A DNA stretch of 64,000 nt from Janthinobacterium lividum (GCF_034424625.1 NZ_CP139976.1:5332001-5396000), one strand, 5' to 3'. Counted from the first letter of the stretch, positions 38,249 through 46,631 are shown. The notes: a model not told the origin generated them from the sequence alone. A program made the numbers and translations.

Positions 38249-38649
38249 TTTTCCCTCAAATCGACCTGTTATGTATGGATCTCTTCTAGCTGCTCTTCTT
38301 ATTGCATCCCCGCACGCGGGTCAATGCGCACGCGGTGATTCGATCTGTATCAACTTTTATGCGATTCAGTGCGATTTTATATAAGCCATACGCGTATTAG
38401 GGTAACGTGTTGTCCTGCATGAATCAACCCGAATATGATGTCAAACGCAAGATTTGTTACAAACCGCTGGTTTCAAGTCATTTCAACATCTTGTATCGAT
38501 TGAAAGTGCATGTTACAGACTGTGGGGCAAGGGGCTTGGGCTGTTACATTTTGTTGCCATGCGAAACACTTGTCCCCGTCTGGCGGGATTACTATAGTCC
38601 CAAGTTGTAAAAAATACCCTGAAAGATTCTCTACATAACGAGGTTACAA
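38249..38649. other. AT-rich intergenic region before the glycine-zipper gene
   Basis: This gap of 401 bases separates the divergent barstar-like and glycine-zipper genes. It is AT-richer than the coding sequence. It holds the promoter given separately at 38570-38598. A 67-codon open frame at 38407-38610 has neither a ribosome binding site nor a recognisable product. No RNA structure is evident to me in the first 300 bases. Confidence 0.5.
38570..38598 (+). promoter_or_regulatory. Sigma-70 promoter of the glycine-zipper gene
   Basis: -35 TTGTCC (38570-38575), 17-base spacer, -10 TATAGT (38593-38598), about 50 bases before the ATG at 38650. Confidence 0.65.
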
Positions 38650-39162
38650 ATGAACTTGCAAGCCAAATTGATGATGTCAGCCCTTTGTATCGGTGCATTG
38701 CCACTCGCCCAGGCCGCCGACTTTGAAGATTTCGGCAAGGTCGTGCGCGTCGTGCCGCAGGTGGAACAGATCAACCGCCCACGCCAGGAATGCCGCACGG
38801 AATACGTGCAAGTCCAGGCACCGCCGCAACAGCGCAGCGCTGGCGGCTCCATCGTCGGCGGTATCGCCGGCGCCCTGCTCGGCAGCCAGGTCGGTGGCGG
38901 CAATGGCCGCACAGCTGCGGCAGCCGCTGGCGCGATTGCCGGCGCCGTCGTCGGCGACCGTGTCGACAACCAGAACAATTACCAGGGCGGCATGCAGGAA
39001 CAAGCCGTCAAGCAATGCCGTCAGGTCGACCACTGGGAATCGCGCAACAATGGCTACCAGGTCACCTACGACTACCGCGGCCGCAACTACACGAGCATCA
39101 TGTCCTACGATCCGGGCGAACGCATCCGTCTGCGCGTCTCCATCGAGCCTGCTCAACAGTAA
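38650..39162 (+). CDS. Glycine-zipper 2TM envelope protein
   Basis: Exported protein of 170 residues with a signal peptide (1-22, ending LPLAQA). The central glycine zipper (about 72-100: GGSIVGGIAGALLGSQVGGG, then AAAAAGAIAGAVVGDRV) is the Rick_17kDa/2TM_2 type that inserts in or crosses a membrane as a helical hairpin. The C-terminal part, QCRQVDHWESRNNGYQVTYDYRGRNYTSIMSYDPGERI, is shared with many proteobacterial surface-antigen-like proteins. The mature N-terminus lacks a lipobox Cys. The function is probably envelope integrity or stress, unproven. Confidence 0.88.
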   Translation: MNLQAKLMMSALCIGALPLAQAADFEDFGKVVRVVPQVEQINRPRQECRTEYVQVQAPPQQRSAGGSIVGGIAGALLGSQVGGGNGRTAAAAAGAIAGAVVGDRVDNQNNYQGGMQEQAVKQCRQVDHWESRNNGYQVTYDYRGRNYTSIMSYDPGERIRLRVSIEPAQQ

Positions 39163-39202
39163 TGCCTGACATAAGCTGCTAGGCGTCGTTGCACAGCAAT
39201 TT

Positions 39203-39246
39203 AAAATGCCGGTCCCAGTCGTTCTCATGGGGCCGGCATTTTTTAT
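39203..39246 (+). terminator. Intrinsic terminator after the glycine-zipper gene
   Basis: Stem AATGCCGG-T-CCC / GGG-G-CCGGCATT with a 12-base loop, followed by a T-run. Confidence 0.88.
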
Positions 39247-39270
39247 GCCCCCCCCGGCGCGGGCTATAAT
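39242..39270 (+). promoter_or_regulatory. Probable promoter of the spermidine-synthase-like gene
   Basis: A perfect -10 TATAAT (39265-39270) lies 24 bases before the ATG at 39294. The best -35 candidate, TTTATG at 39242, is weak and overlaps the T-run of the preceding terminator. Confidence 0.5.
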
Positions 39271-39293
39271 GCGGCACACTTTCAGGCCGCCTT

Positions 39294-40082
39294 ATGCTTA
39301 TCAAACGAAAATCCATCGAACAAGTCGAATCCTCGCGCCCTGCGCGCAAGCCCCGCTATGCCCCTGTCACCCTGTCGGAAATGGATGGCGTGCGCTATCT
39401 GCATTTCGGCACGGAATGGGTGCAGGGCGCCATGCGCATCCGCAAGCCGGACTGGCCGGAGCTCGAGTACGCGCAGCAGATGATGGCGTGGATGCTGTGG
39501 ATCGAACAGCCGCAGCGCCTCGCCCAGCTGGGCCTGGGCACGGCTGCGCTGACCAAGTTCTGCTACCGCCAGTTCCCACAGGCGCAGATCGAGGCCATCG
39601 AACTGAATCCGTCCGTCATCACCATCTGCGCCTCGATGTTCAAGCTGCCGCCCAACGACGAGCGCCTGCACGTGCGCGAGATGGATGCGCTCGACTACGT
39701 CAACGACGACGCCAACCACGGCACCCTGGACGCCCTGCAGGTGGACCTGTACGACGCCACGGCGCGCGGCCCCGTGCTCGACAGCGCCGAGTTCTATTCC
39801 GCCTGCTGCGCCTGCCTGGCGCCGCACGGCATCATGACGGTCAACCTGTTCGGCGACCATCCCAGCTACGCAAAGAACATCAAGGCGATGAAGTTTGCGT
39901 TTGAACAGGTGATCTGCCTGCCGGAAGTCCATGATGGGAACGTGGTGGCGATCGCTTTCAAGACGAAAGTGGCACTCGATACGGAAGCGCAAGCCGCCCT
40001 GCTCGAACGCGCCAAGCAGATCGTCGCCGAGACCAAGCTGCCCGCCAAGTCCTGGGTCAAGGGCATCGTCAGCACCCTGTAA
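39294..40082 (+). CDS. Spermidine synthase-like methyltransferase-fold protein
   Basis: Cytoplasmic protein of 262 residues with the Rossmann fold of polyamine aminopropyltransferases: LGLGTAALTKFCYRQF (SAM/dcSAM loop, about 80-95), IEAIELNPSVI (acidic residue binding the ribose) and the DALDYV and VDLYDATARGP blocks. The N-terminal substrate domain is short. The family is broad, with true SpeE and many members of unknown activity, so the substrate is not assigned. The next gene, a GspE-type ATPase, is 47 bases downstream. Confidence 0.8.
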   Translation: MLIKRKSIEQVESSRPARKPRYAPVTLSEMDGVRYLHFGTEWVQGAMRIRKPDWPELEYAQQMMAWMLWIEQPQRLAQLGLGTAALTKFCYRQFPQAQIEAIELNPSVITICASMFKLPPNDERLHVREMDALDYVNDDANHGTLDALQVDLYDATARGPVLDSAEFYSACCACLAPHGIMTVNLFGDHPSYAKNIKAMKFAFEQVICLPEVHDGNVVAIAFKTKVALDTEAQAALLERAKQIVAETKLPAKSWVKGIVSTL

Positions 40083-40129
40083 CCGCCGGCAAGTCCAGGC
40101 ATGGCCGGCAGCCCGGAAAGGCGCCGGCC

Positions 40130-41884
40130 ATGCCCGCATCCCCTCCTTCTCCCGATACGCCGCTGCAACTGCCCCAGCTGCTGGCCTGGCTGCAGGAAGA
40201 CGGCTTGCTCGATGCGGCACAAGCGGCCGCCATCGACGCCCAGGCCGCCCTGCTGCCGGCACCCGCCCTGCATCCGCTGTGCAGCATCGCCCACGGCGCA
40301 CTCACGCTCGATACCCTGTGCGCCTGGCTGGCGCAACGCTCCAGCCTGCCGTATGTGCGCATCGATCCCCTGCACATCGATTTCAGCCAGGTGGCCGACG
40401 TCATGACGGCCGGCTATGCGGCCCGCTTCAACATCCTGCCCGTGGAAAGCACGCCTGAGCGCATCGTCATCGCCACGGCCCAGCCATATGCGCTCGCTTG
40501 GCAGGCACAGTTGGGAAACCTGGCGCCGCGCAAGCTGAGCCTGGTCATCGCCAACCCGCTGCACATCGCCGACGCCATCGCGCAATTTTTCAGCCTGGCC
40601 AGTTCCGTCAAAGTGGCCCGGCAAGCCTCCACGCAAGACCTGGCGCTGCGCCACAATTTCGAACAACTGGTGGAACTGGGGCGCAACAAGACCAGCCTCG
40701 ACGCCAACGACCAGCACGTGGTGCGCATCGTCGACTGGCTGTGGCAATACGCGTTTGCCCAGCGCGCTTCCGACATTCATCTGGAACCGAAGCGCGACGC
40801 GGGGCTCGTGCGCCTGCGCATCGACGGCCGCCTGCACCAGGCCTACCAGTTGCCGCCCGTGGTATTGCTGGCCATGACGGCGCGCATCAAGTTGCTGGGG
40901 CGTATGGACGTGGTGGAGAAGCGCCGCCCCCAGGATGGGCGCATCAAGACGCGCAATGTACAGGGCCAGGAAATCGAGCTGCGCCTGTCGACCTTGCCCA
41001 CGGCCTTCGGCGAAAAGCTCGTCATGCGCATCTTCGACCCGGAAGTGGCCGTCAAGAGCCTGGCCGAGCTGGGCTTTCCGCCGACGGACGCCGAACGCTG
41101 GCGCCAGTTGACGGCGCGCACGCACGGCATCGTGCTGGTGACGGGACCCACCGGTTCGGGCAAGACCAGCACGCTGTACAGCACCTTGAAGGCGCTGGCC
41201 GGCAGCGAAGTCAATGTATGCACGGTGGAAGACCCCATCGAAATGGTCGAACCGGCCTTCAACCAGATGCAGGTACAAACCCAGGCCGGCATCGAACTGT
41301 CGTTTGCCGATGGCGTGCGGGCGCTGATGCGGCAAGACCCCGACATCATCATGGTGGGCGAAATCCGCGACCTGGCCACAGCCGAGATGGCCATCCAGGC
41401 GGCGCTGACGGGGCATCTGGTACTCTCGACCCTGCACACCAACGACGCACCCTCGGCCGTGATGCGCCTGCTGGAACTGGGCTTGCCCGCCTATCTGCTG
41501 GAAGCGTGCCTGGCCGGCGTGCTGGCGCAGCGCCTGTTGCGCTGCCTGTGCCCGGGCTGCAAGCAGCTGGACACGGCTCCCGGTGCCGCGGCGTGGCAGC
41601 GCCTGACAGGCGGCCAGCTGGAGCGGCCAGCCGCCGCATACCGCCCCGTCGGCTGCGCCCTGTGCCGGCACAGCGGCTATCTGGGACGCGCCGGCATCTA
41701 TGAACTGCTGGGCGTGACGGAAACGTTCGGCCAGCTGGTCAAGGCAGGCGCCGACCTGCATGCCCTGCGCCGCCAGAGCATCCTCGACGGCATGACACCG
41801 CTGCGCATCGCCGGCGCGCGCAAGATCATCGATGGCACGACCAGCATCGACGAAGTGCTGAAGCTCACGGCAGCCCTGCATTAG
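40130..41884 (+). CDS. GspE/PilB-type secretion ATPase
   Basis: Hexameric assembly ATPase of 584 residues of the type II secretion/type IV pilus class. The N-terminal GspE-like domain (20-150) includes SLPYVRIDPLHIDFSQVADVM. The ATPase core has Walker A GPTGSGKTSTLYST (about 338-351), the Asp box TVEDPIE, Walker B DPDIIMVGEIRD and the His box LVLSTLHTNDAPS. A C-terminal zinc motif has CLCPGC and CALCRHSGY. No gspF, gspD or pilin gene is adjacent, so it is an isolated ATPase in this window. Start ATG at 40130 by context. Confidence 0.92.
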   Translation: MPASPPSPDTPLQLPQLLAWLQEDGLLDAAQAAAIDAQAALLPAPALHPLCSIAHGALTLDTLCAWLAQRSSLPYVRIDPLHIDFSQVADVMTAGYAARFNILPVESTPERIVIATAQPYALAWQAQLGNLAPRKLSLVIANPLHIADAIAQFFSLASSVKVARQASTQDLALRHNFEQLVELGRNKTSLDANDQHVVRIVDWLWQYAFAQRASDIHLEPKRDAGLVRLRIDGRLHQAYQLPPVVLLAMTARIKLLGRMDVVEKRRPQDGRIKTRNVQGQEIELRLSTLPTAFGEKLVMRIFDPEVAVKSLAELGFPPTDAERWRQLTARTHGIVLVTGPTGSGKTSTLYSTLKALAGSEVNVCTVEDPIEMVEPAFNQMQVQTQAGIELSFADGVRALMRQDPDIIMVGEIRDLATAEMAIQAALTGHLVLSTLHTNDAPSAVMRLLELGLPAYLLEACLAGVLAQRLLRCLCPGCKQLDTAPGAAAWQRLTGGQLERPAAAYRPVGCALCRHSGYLGRAGIYELLGVTETFGQLVKAGADLHALRRQSILDGMTPLRIAGARKIIDGTTSIDEVLKLTAALH

Positions 41885-41912
41885 CGGGCCAGCACTTTCT
41901 CACAGGAATGCT

Positions 41913-41940
41913 TTGCATTCTTTTTCAACTGATATATAAT
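41913..41940 (+). promoter_or_regulatory. Promoter of tRNA-Lys
   Basis: -35 TTGCAT (41913-41918), 16-base spacer, perfect -10 TATAAT (41935-41940), followed by a GC-rich GCGGCC discriminator, typical of stable RNA promoters. Confidence 0.8.
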
Positions 41941-41952
41941 GCGGCCTCTTTC

Positions 41953-42028
41953 GGGTCGTTAGCTCAGCTGGTAGAGCAGCGGACTTTTAATCCGTTGGTC
42001 GCAGGTTCGAATCCCGCACGGCCTACCA
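41953..42028 (+). tRNA. tRNA-Lys (anticodon UUU)
   Basis: A 76-base cloverleaf with encoded CCA (42026-42028). The acceptor stem GGGTCGT pairs with ACGGCCT, with two G-T pairs. D-arm AGCTCAGCTGGTAGAGC, anticodon loop CTTTTAA with TTT at 41986-41988, and T-arm GCAGGTTCGAATCCCGC are all present. Sequence is close to the E. coli lysyl tRNA. Confidence 0.97.
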
Positions 42029-42048
42029 CGAATACAGCAGTACAGATC

Positions 42049-42082
42049 AGGGCTACCCGCTTCGGCGCGTAGCCCTTTTTTG
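42049..42082 (+). terminator. Intrinsic terminator after tRNA-Lys
   Basis: Stem GGGCTAC-C-CGC / GCG-C-GTAGCCC around a TTCG tetraloop, then a six-T run. Confidence 0.9.
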
Positions 42083-42101
42083 CGCTTGCCGCCTGCCCAG
42101 C

Positions 42102-43418
42102 TTAGCGCTTGCCGCTGGCATGCTCCAATGCAGCCACATCGGCCCGCCCGTCGGCCAGCCGCCCGCACACGAATGCCGACACATAGTTTTGGGTCGCCTG
42201 TCCATTCACGCCGACGCCGCGCTGCGGAAGGAAGTTACCGACCGGATAGGCACTGGCGATCTTGAAGAGCATTTCCCGCTCGAGCGGATACGCCTGGTCG
42301 TAGCGCATGATATTGCGATGCACGTTGTAGCCATTGTTATTGTTCATGTCTTGCGACAGGGGCTTGACCATCACGCGCCCCACGCCCAACTCGCTGGCCC
42401 GCATGGCAATGTCGCGCGCCAGCGACGTGGCAAAGGCATAGCGCGCCTGCTCGCCATCGCCTTCACACCAGAAGATGTCGAGCGTGACGCCATCGTAGCG
42501 ATCGCGCACCATCAGGCGCTTGCGGCTGACGGTCGCCGCCACGTTGCGCGGCGCGGCTGACATGCCGGCCTTGAGCGGATTGAACTTCAGGGCGGAGAAG
42601 GCAGGGCCAACGTTGGTTTCGGCATAAGTGTCGCGCTTGCCGCTGTCGTACAGGCGCCAGACGCGGATGCCGACGGCGGCCATGATATCGCCTATGTCGC
42701 CGCCTTTCGACAGTTCGTCGGCCAACACCAGCGCATAGGCGCTATGGCCCTTGCCGTCATTGTCGGGCGTGCGGTCGCCGGCGGTGGTGGCGTACTGGAT
42801 CAGCGTGTTCGGCCCGGTGCGGATCGACACGGCCTCGCTATAGGTGACCTTTTCGTCGACCGGCACGTCGCGGCATTTGTCCAATGCCACGACGAGTGCC
42901 ACATTCTTATCATCCGGCAATTTCTGCAGCATCTCGGCGACGTTGTTGGCGTTCTTTTGCAGCAGTTTGAATTGCTCCAGGTCGCCGTCATTCTTGAATG
43001 CGGCATGATCCATCCGAAACAGCACCGGCACCGTGAACGCGTGACCGTGGTACTGCATGCCATGGCCGGAATAAAAGAGGAAGACAATCGATCCCCTGGG
43101 CAAATCCGACAGGCTGCTGGCAAAGTCGGCGACACGGGCGTTGAAGGTCGCCTGGTCCACATTGCAATAGTCATGGATCTCGAACCCGAATTTGGCCAGC
43201 TGGCTCTTGACCAGATCCGAATCGCTGCAGGGATTTTTGAGGTCGGCAATGTAATCGCCCGATGGAGTGGGATCGAATTTTCCGTTCTGATCGTAATCCC
43301 AGTTGCCGATCAATAAGGCGACACGCTTGGGCGGGCCAGATTGTGCCTGGCAGGGGAAGGCCAGCAGCACGGACACGGGGATGCAGAGCAGGGCTAGGAT
43401 GCGTTTGAGCGGATGCAC
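42102..43418 (-). CDS. Exported caspase-like (C14/metacaspase) protease
   Basis: Protease-like protein of 438 residues. A signal peptide (1-26, ending LLAFPCQAQ) sends it to the periplasm. The p20-like caspase domain (31 to about 260) has RVALLIGNWDYD, the catalytic His in LFYSGHGMQ (His119) and the catalytic Cys in VALDKCRDVP (Cys182). Residues 290-430 form a second domain starting RKRLMVRDRYDGVTLDIFWCEGD, which I do not recognise; it faintly resembles LytR_C/SPOR-like domains. The start is GTG at 43418, set by AGGAG 8 bases before. It lies 42 bases downstream of the muramidase gene on the same strand. Confidence 0.85.
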   Translation of the reverse strand: MHPLKRILALLCIPVSVLLAFPCQAQSGPPKRVALLIGNWDYDQNGKFDPTPSGDYIADLKNPCSDSDLVKSQLAKFGFEIHDYCNVDQATFNARVADFASSLSDLPRGSIVFLFYSGHGMQYHGHAFTVPVLFRMDHAAFKNDGDLEQFKLLQKNANNVAEMLQKLPDDKNVALVVALDKCRDVPVDEKVTYSEAVSIRTGPNTLIQYATTAGDRTPDNDGKGHSAYALVLADELSKGGDIGDIMAAVGIRVWRLYDSGKRDTYAETNVGPAFSALKFNPLKAGMSAAPRNVAATVSRKRLMVRDRYDGVTLDIFWCEGDGEQARYAFATSLARDIAMRASELGVGRVMVKPLSQDMNNNNGYNVHRNIMRYDQAYPLEREMLFKIASAYPVGNFLPQRGVGVNGQATQNYVSAFVCGRLADGRADVAALEHASGKR

Positions 43419-43460
43419 GATATAACTCCTCGGTTGGCCAGGGTGGATGCCGGGGCGGAC

Positions 43461-44300
43461 CTAAGCGCTTTTCAGGCCACGCTCGAACAGCGCGGCCTCA
43501 AGCTCGCGCCGCAGCACGAGGCCGCGCATATTCGGCACGCCTGTCCACAGCCGCGCCATGGACCGCAACTCGGCGGGGATGGCATCGTAGGCTTCGTTGA
43601 CCATGTGCTGGCGGATCATGCGCATCTCGCGATAGCGCGGGCCATCCTTGTGGAAGCTGGCACCGCGGTTGTAGACCAGCGACACGAGCGCACCCAGGCT
43701 GTCATCGGACAGCTTGTCCGTGTTGGGAAGGCGCGCCAGCGTCAGCGCCACGTAGCGCGGCAACAGGCGCGTACGAAACTGCTGATCGGCGATGTCCCAC
43801 GGAACCGCTACGTCGCGTACCTGCGCCAAGGCATCGCGGGCCTCTTCCGCCCTCAAACCACAGACCTTGCGTAATGTTGCCAGTTCGCCGTCAGCGAGCC
43901 GGGCTTCCCAGTCTTCGTTGAGCCAGTCGGCCGTGACGTATCCCAAATCATAGCCAATGCCTATCGTGACGCCCGACTCGCCGGCGGGCCAGATCGGCTG
44001 CTGGAACTTCGCCTCGTAGCGCGCGCGGTCGGTCACTTCGAAGGTGGTAATGAGCGTGATGGCGGCTTCCGAGATTGCCCGCGAAGACAAGGGAGTACGC
44101 GGCGCAATGGCCCGCGATTCGTACTGCTCGCCGAAGCCTTCGCGACTAGTGCGCGTCGCATCAAGCAGCGACGGATCGTTGATGGCTTGCCGCAGCAAAG
44201 TATCGAATGCATCCGACTGCGCCAGCACCTTGCCGCCAGCGAGCAGGCCCAAGGCTCCCAGCGCGACCGCCGCGCCAACAAACTCTCGTCTGGAATGCAT
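43461..44300 (-). CDS. Tat-exported GH24-type muramidase
   Basis: Lysozyme-like protein of 279 residues. A twin-arginine signal (SRREFVGAAVALGALGLLAG, residues 3-22) precedes a linker, then a T4-lysozyme-type domain. ITTFEVTDRARYE holds the candidate catalytic Glu88. SGVTIGIGYDLGY matches the GH24 TIGIGH block. DSLGALVSLVYNRG corresponds to the ALVSFxFNxG helix, and MRGLVLRRELEAALF to the RRxxE end. It would cleave peptidoglycan glycan strands in the periplasm. Start ATG 44300 follows GAGGAG. Use of the Tat path and pairing with a caspase gene are unusual. No holin or phage genes accompany it. Confidence 0.8.
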   Translation of the reverse strand: MHSRREFVGAAVALGALGLLAGGKVLAQSDAFDTLLRQAINDPSLLDATRTSREGFGEQYESRAIAPRTPLSSRAISEAAITLITTFEVTDRARYEAKFQQPIWPAGESGVTIGIGYDLGYVTADWLNEDWEARLADGELATLRKVCGLRAEEARDALAQVRDVAVPWDIADQQFRTRLLPRYVALTLARLPNTDKLSDDSLGALVSLVYNRGASFHKDGPRYREMRMIRQHMVNEAYDAIPAELRSMARLWTGVPNMRGLVLRRELEAALFERGLKSA

Positions 44301-44535
44301 CGCATGCTCTCCTCTAGTGTCCGGCAAACATGGCGACACGCCACTTGCAGGCAAAACTATGCGGGATGGCGCGCAGCGCGCCATTGATGCACTTCAATAT
44401 ACAGATATTTATTATTTGAAAATACACAGTTTATTGCACTTGTGCTTGCTTTGTCAGGCCATGCTTTTTTGCTGAAGCGTAACAGCGCATGGCAGCTATA
44501 CTGGTGCATCCCATGCCGATCCGGAAAGATACACC

Positions 44536-44952
44536 GTGAAACTTGCCGCCCTGCTGTCCCCCCATCTCCTGCTGTGCGCACTGCCCCTGCTTGCCCAGGC
44601 GCAGGCGCAAACGCCCATCGTGCTCGACGGCCAGTACAGCGCGCGCACGGACGAGATGAGCCTGCAGATCATCGGCAACCGCGTCTGCTTCGCGCCCGAC
44701 AAGGCGCAGTGGGGCCGCCTGCCCCGCCCTGCCGCCACGCACGATGCGTGGTTCTGTTTTTCCAACGATGGCGAGGCGCGCCGGCTGCTGCGCGTGCCCG
44801 CGCGCCAGGCCGACAATTGCGGCTGGCAAGCGCGTGCGCGCATCGTCATCGACACCTATCAACCGTATGTGGAGCAAGGCGATGGCAACGACATGGCGCG
44901 CCTGGCGTCGGTGGTGAAGGTGGCGCAGCCGAACGCCATCGCCTGCGAGTAA
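44536..44952 (+). CDS. Small secreted protein of unknown function
   Basis: Protein of 138 residues with a signal peptide (1-24, ending LLAQAQA). The mature part has four Cys (in NRVCFAP, DAWFCFS, ADNCGWQ and AIACE), probably two disulfides, and looks like a small beta-sandwich: IVLDGQYSARTDEMSLQIIGNRVCF. I do not recognise a family. Start is GTG at 44536 after GGAAAG. Its stop directly abuts the stop of the convergent next gene with no base between. Confidence 0.7.
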   Translation: MKLAALLSPHLLLCALPLLAQAQAQTPIVLDGQYSARTDEMSLQIIGNRVCFAPDKAQWGRLPRPAATHDAWFCFSNDGEARRLLRVPARQADNCGWQARARIVIDTYQPYVEQGDGNDMARLASVVKVAQPNAIACE

Positions 44953-45456
44953 TCAGCCCAGTTCGTATTCCTGCAGATACCGGGCAAACAATTCCCCATC
45001 GGACAGCGGACACGCCAACCCTGCGCCCCAGTCGGCCAGTAGGAGCTGCTCTTTCAAGGGCAGCAGCATGAGTTCAGGCATGGCGTCGCTGCACCACAGG
45101 TCGCACACGATGCCGTCGCCGTCCAGGCCAGCAAACAGGGTCTCCGTCGTCTCGCCGCCAAAGGCCAGCACATTCTTGCATTCCACCCGGTAGCTGCTGT
45201 AGCCCGTATACACGGCGTCGTACGGCGGCAAGGCATCGGCCAGCGCCAGGCGCAACTGGTCCGCCGTGAGGCCCAGCGCGCGCAGCGGCGATGGCGGCGC
45301 CTCGGGCACGTACATCTGCGTCCAGCCGGCGCCGCTGCGGTGCGCGTCGGCAAATGCCTGCTGCTCGCCCATCTGCGTCAGACAGTGCTGCAAATTATCC
45401 AGCGGCAGCAGTTCGATCATGCAAAAATCATCTTCGTGATAATAGGCTTCACGCAT
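44953..45456 (-). CDS. Unknown acidic cytoplasmic protein
   Basis: Protein of 167 residues, acidic and without signal peptide or membrane segment. Features: GWTQMYVPEAPPSPLRALGLTADQLRLALADALPPYDAVYTGY and AGLDGDGIVCDLWCSD. The style, size and acidity are like immunity or SUKH-type proteins but I cannot assign a family. The ATG is 3 bases after the stop of the LprI-like gene, so they form an operon and the two products may act together. Confidence 0.65.
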   Translation of the reverse strand: MREAYYHEDDFCMIELLPLDNLQHCLTQMGEQQAFADAHRSGAGWTQMYVPEAPPSPLRALGLTADQLRLALADALPPYDAVYTGYSSYRVECKNVLAFGGETTETLFAGLDGDGIVCDLWCSDAMPELMLLPLKEQLLLADWGAGLACPLSDGELFARYLQEYELG

Positions 45457-45459
45457 GCT

Positions 45460-46506
45460 TCAATTCTCCAGCAAGTCGTGCAGTTGCACATTGCGCCGCG
45501 ACGTCAGCAGGCCGGCCCAACTGTCGCTCGTCACGAATGGATAACGCACGGCGCCAAAGTTCATCCACGCATCGCGGTATGCCAGCCACAGGCGCTGGGT
45601 GGCGCGGATGCCATCCTTGCCCACGGCGCCCGCATGGGTTTGCGCCGGCTTCTTCATGAGCTTGCCGTAGATGGCGTTGAGTTCCTTGTCGAGCGCCGCC
45701 GCCTGTTCCCTGGACATGCTGGTTGGCAGCTTGCCCGCTTCGTACTCGCGCAAATCGTGCGCCAGCAGATCAAGCTCGGCCGTGCGGGCGGCGATGCTCA
45801 GGGCGGCGCGGGCCGTGCCGCTCAAATCCGTTTCATAGTCCGCGCGCGCATCGGCAAACTTGCTTGCCGCCGCCTGCAGTTTTTGCAGCGACGCTTGCGC
45901 CGCGGCAGGCATGCTTGCGCTGACTTTACCTGTCGCCTGCGTGCGCACGCGTTGTTTCTGGCGCGCATCGATGGCGCTGCACACGCCCATCATGTAGCCG
46001 CTGGTGATGTCGTCGCACAAATCGATCATGCCGCGTCCGCTGGCATTGATCTTCTGCAAGTGTTCGATGCGCCCTTGCATCTCGGCTGGCGCCGCATCGA
46101 TGCTGCACGCGTACTTCAGCGCCAGCAACGGGTCTTTCTGCACGCCCTGCCCATTCTGGTACAGCATCATCAGGACAGCGCTGTTCTGCGTGGCCATGGC
46201 GCAATGGCGCGCAGGACGCCAGTCCGCCGGCTTGGGTGAGGACATACTCTTGGTATCGTAATACAGGTCTGTTGCCTGGCACTGCTGCAGGGATGCCACG
46301 GCGGACGGCGCCGGCAAGTCGGCAGGCGGCGGCGCCGCATCCTTGACCTTCAGGCAACCCGCATACCAGGCCGTGCTTTCCGCGTGACCCACGCCCATGG
46401 CGCTGGTATTCGGGTACGGTGCGGGCGCCGCGGCAAAAACCGGGGCAGCCAGCAGGCAGCTCGCGCCCAGCAATATCGTTTTCAATAAGGGTAGACTAAT
46501 TTTCAT
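45460..46506 (-). CDS. Periplasmic LprI-like (DUF1311) protein with helical N-terminal region
   Basis: Exported protein of 348 residues with a signal peptide (1-25, ending LAAPVFA). The N-terminal part has Sel1-like helices with AVLMMLYQNGQGVQKDPLLALKYACSI. The C-terminal part (about 245-348) matches the DUF1311/LprI domain: ALDKELNAIYGKLMK, then GIRATQRLWLAYRDAWMNFGAVRYP. In Mycobacterium tuberculosis, LprI inhibits lysozyme; many other members have no known role. It lies 1.2 kb from the GH24 muramidase gene on the same strand. Confidence 0.78.
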   Translation of the reverse strand: MKISLPLLKTILLGASCLLAAPVFAAAPAPYPNTSAMGVGHAESTAWYAGCLKVKDAAPPPADLPAPSAVASLQQCQATDLYYDTKSMSSPKPADWRPARHCAMATQNSAVLMMLYQNGQGVQKDPLLALKYACSIDAAPAEMQGRIEHLQKINASGRGMIDLCDDITSGYMMGVCSAIDARQKQRVRTQATGKVSASMPAAAQASLQKLQAAASKFADARADYETDLSGTARAALSIAARTAELDLLAHDLREYEAGKLPTSMSREQAAALDKELNAIYGKLMKKPAQTHAGAVGKDGIRATQRLWLAYRDAWMNFGAVRYPFVTSDSWAGLLTSRRNVQLHDLLEN

Positions 46507-46631
46507 GGCCGGCCACAGGTAGCATCAGTAAAAGAACAAGTTTAACTGATCAGCCATGGCGCGCCCGCCCGATACGCGGCCGTCCCACGTGGTAAGTAAC
46601 GGTACACAACCTTGGCAGTGCAGGAAACGAT

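Noticed and set aside
38407..38610. Possible 67-residue peptide before the glycine-zipper gene
   Set aside because: No ribosome binding site, no conserved features, and it overlaps the promoter of the next gene.
39866..41881. Open frame of 671 codons antisense to the GspE-type ATPase gene
   Set aside because: The plus strand holds all GspE motifs; the antisense frame is a product of high GC at third positions.
41953..42028. tRNA-Lys as attachment site of an integrated element
   Set aside because: I looked for a second copy of the tRNA 3' end and for an integrase gene downstream and saw neither, so integration at this site is not claimed as fact.
43461..44300. Muramidase gene as a prophage remnant
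   Set aside because: It carries a Tat signal and no holin, spanin, tail or integrase gene is nearby, so a resident bacterial gene is more likely.
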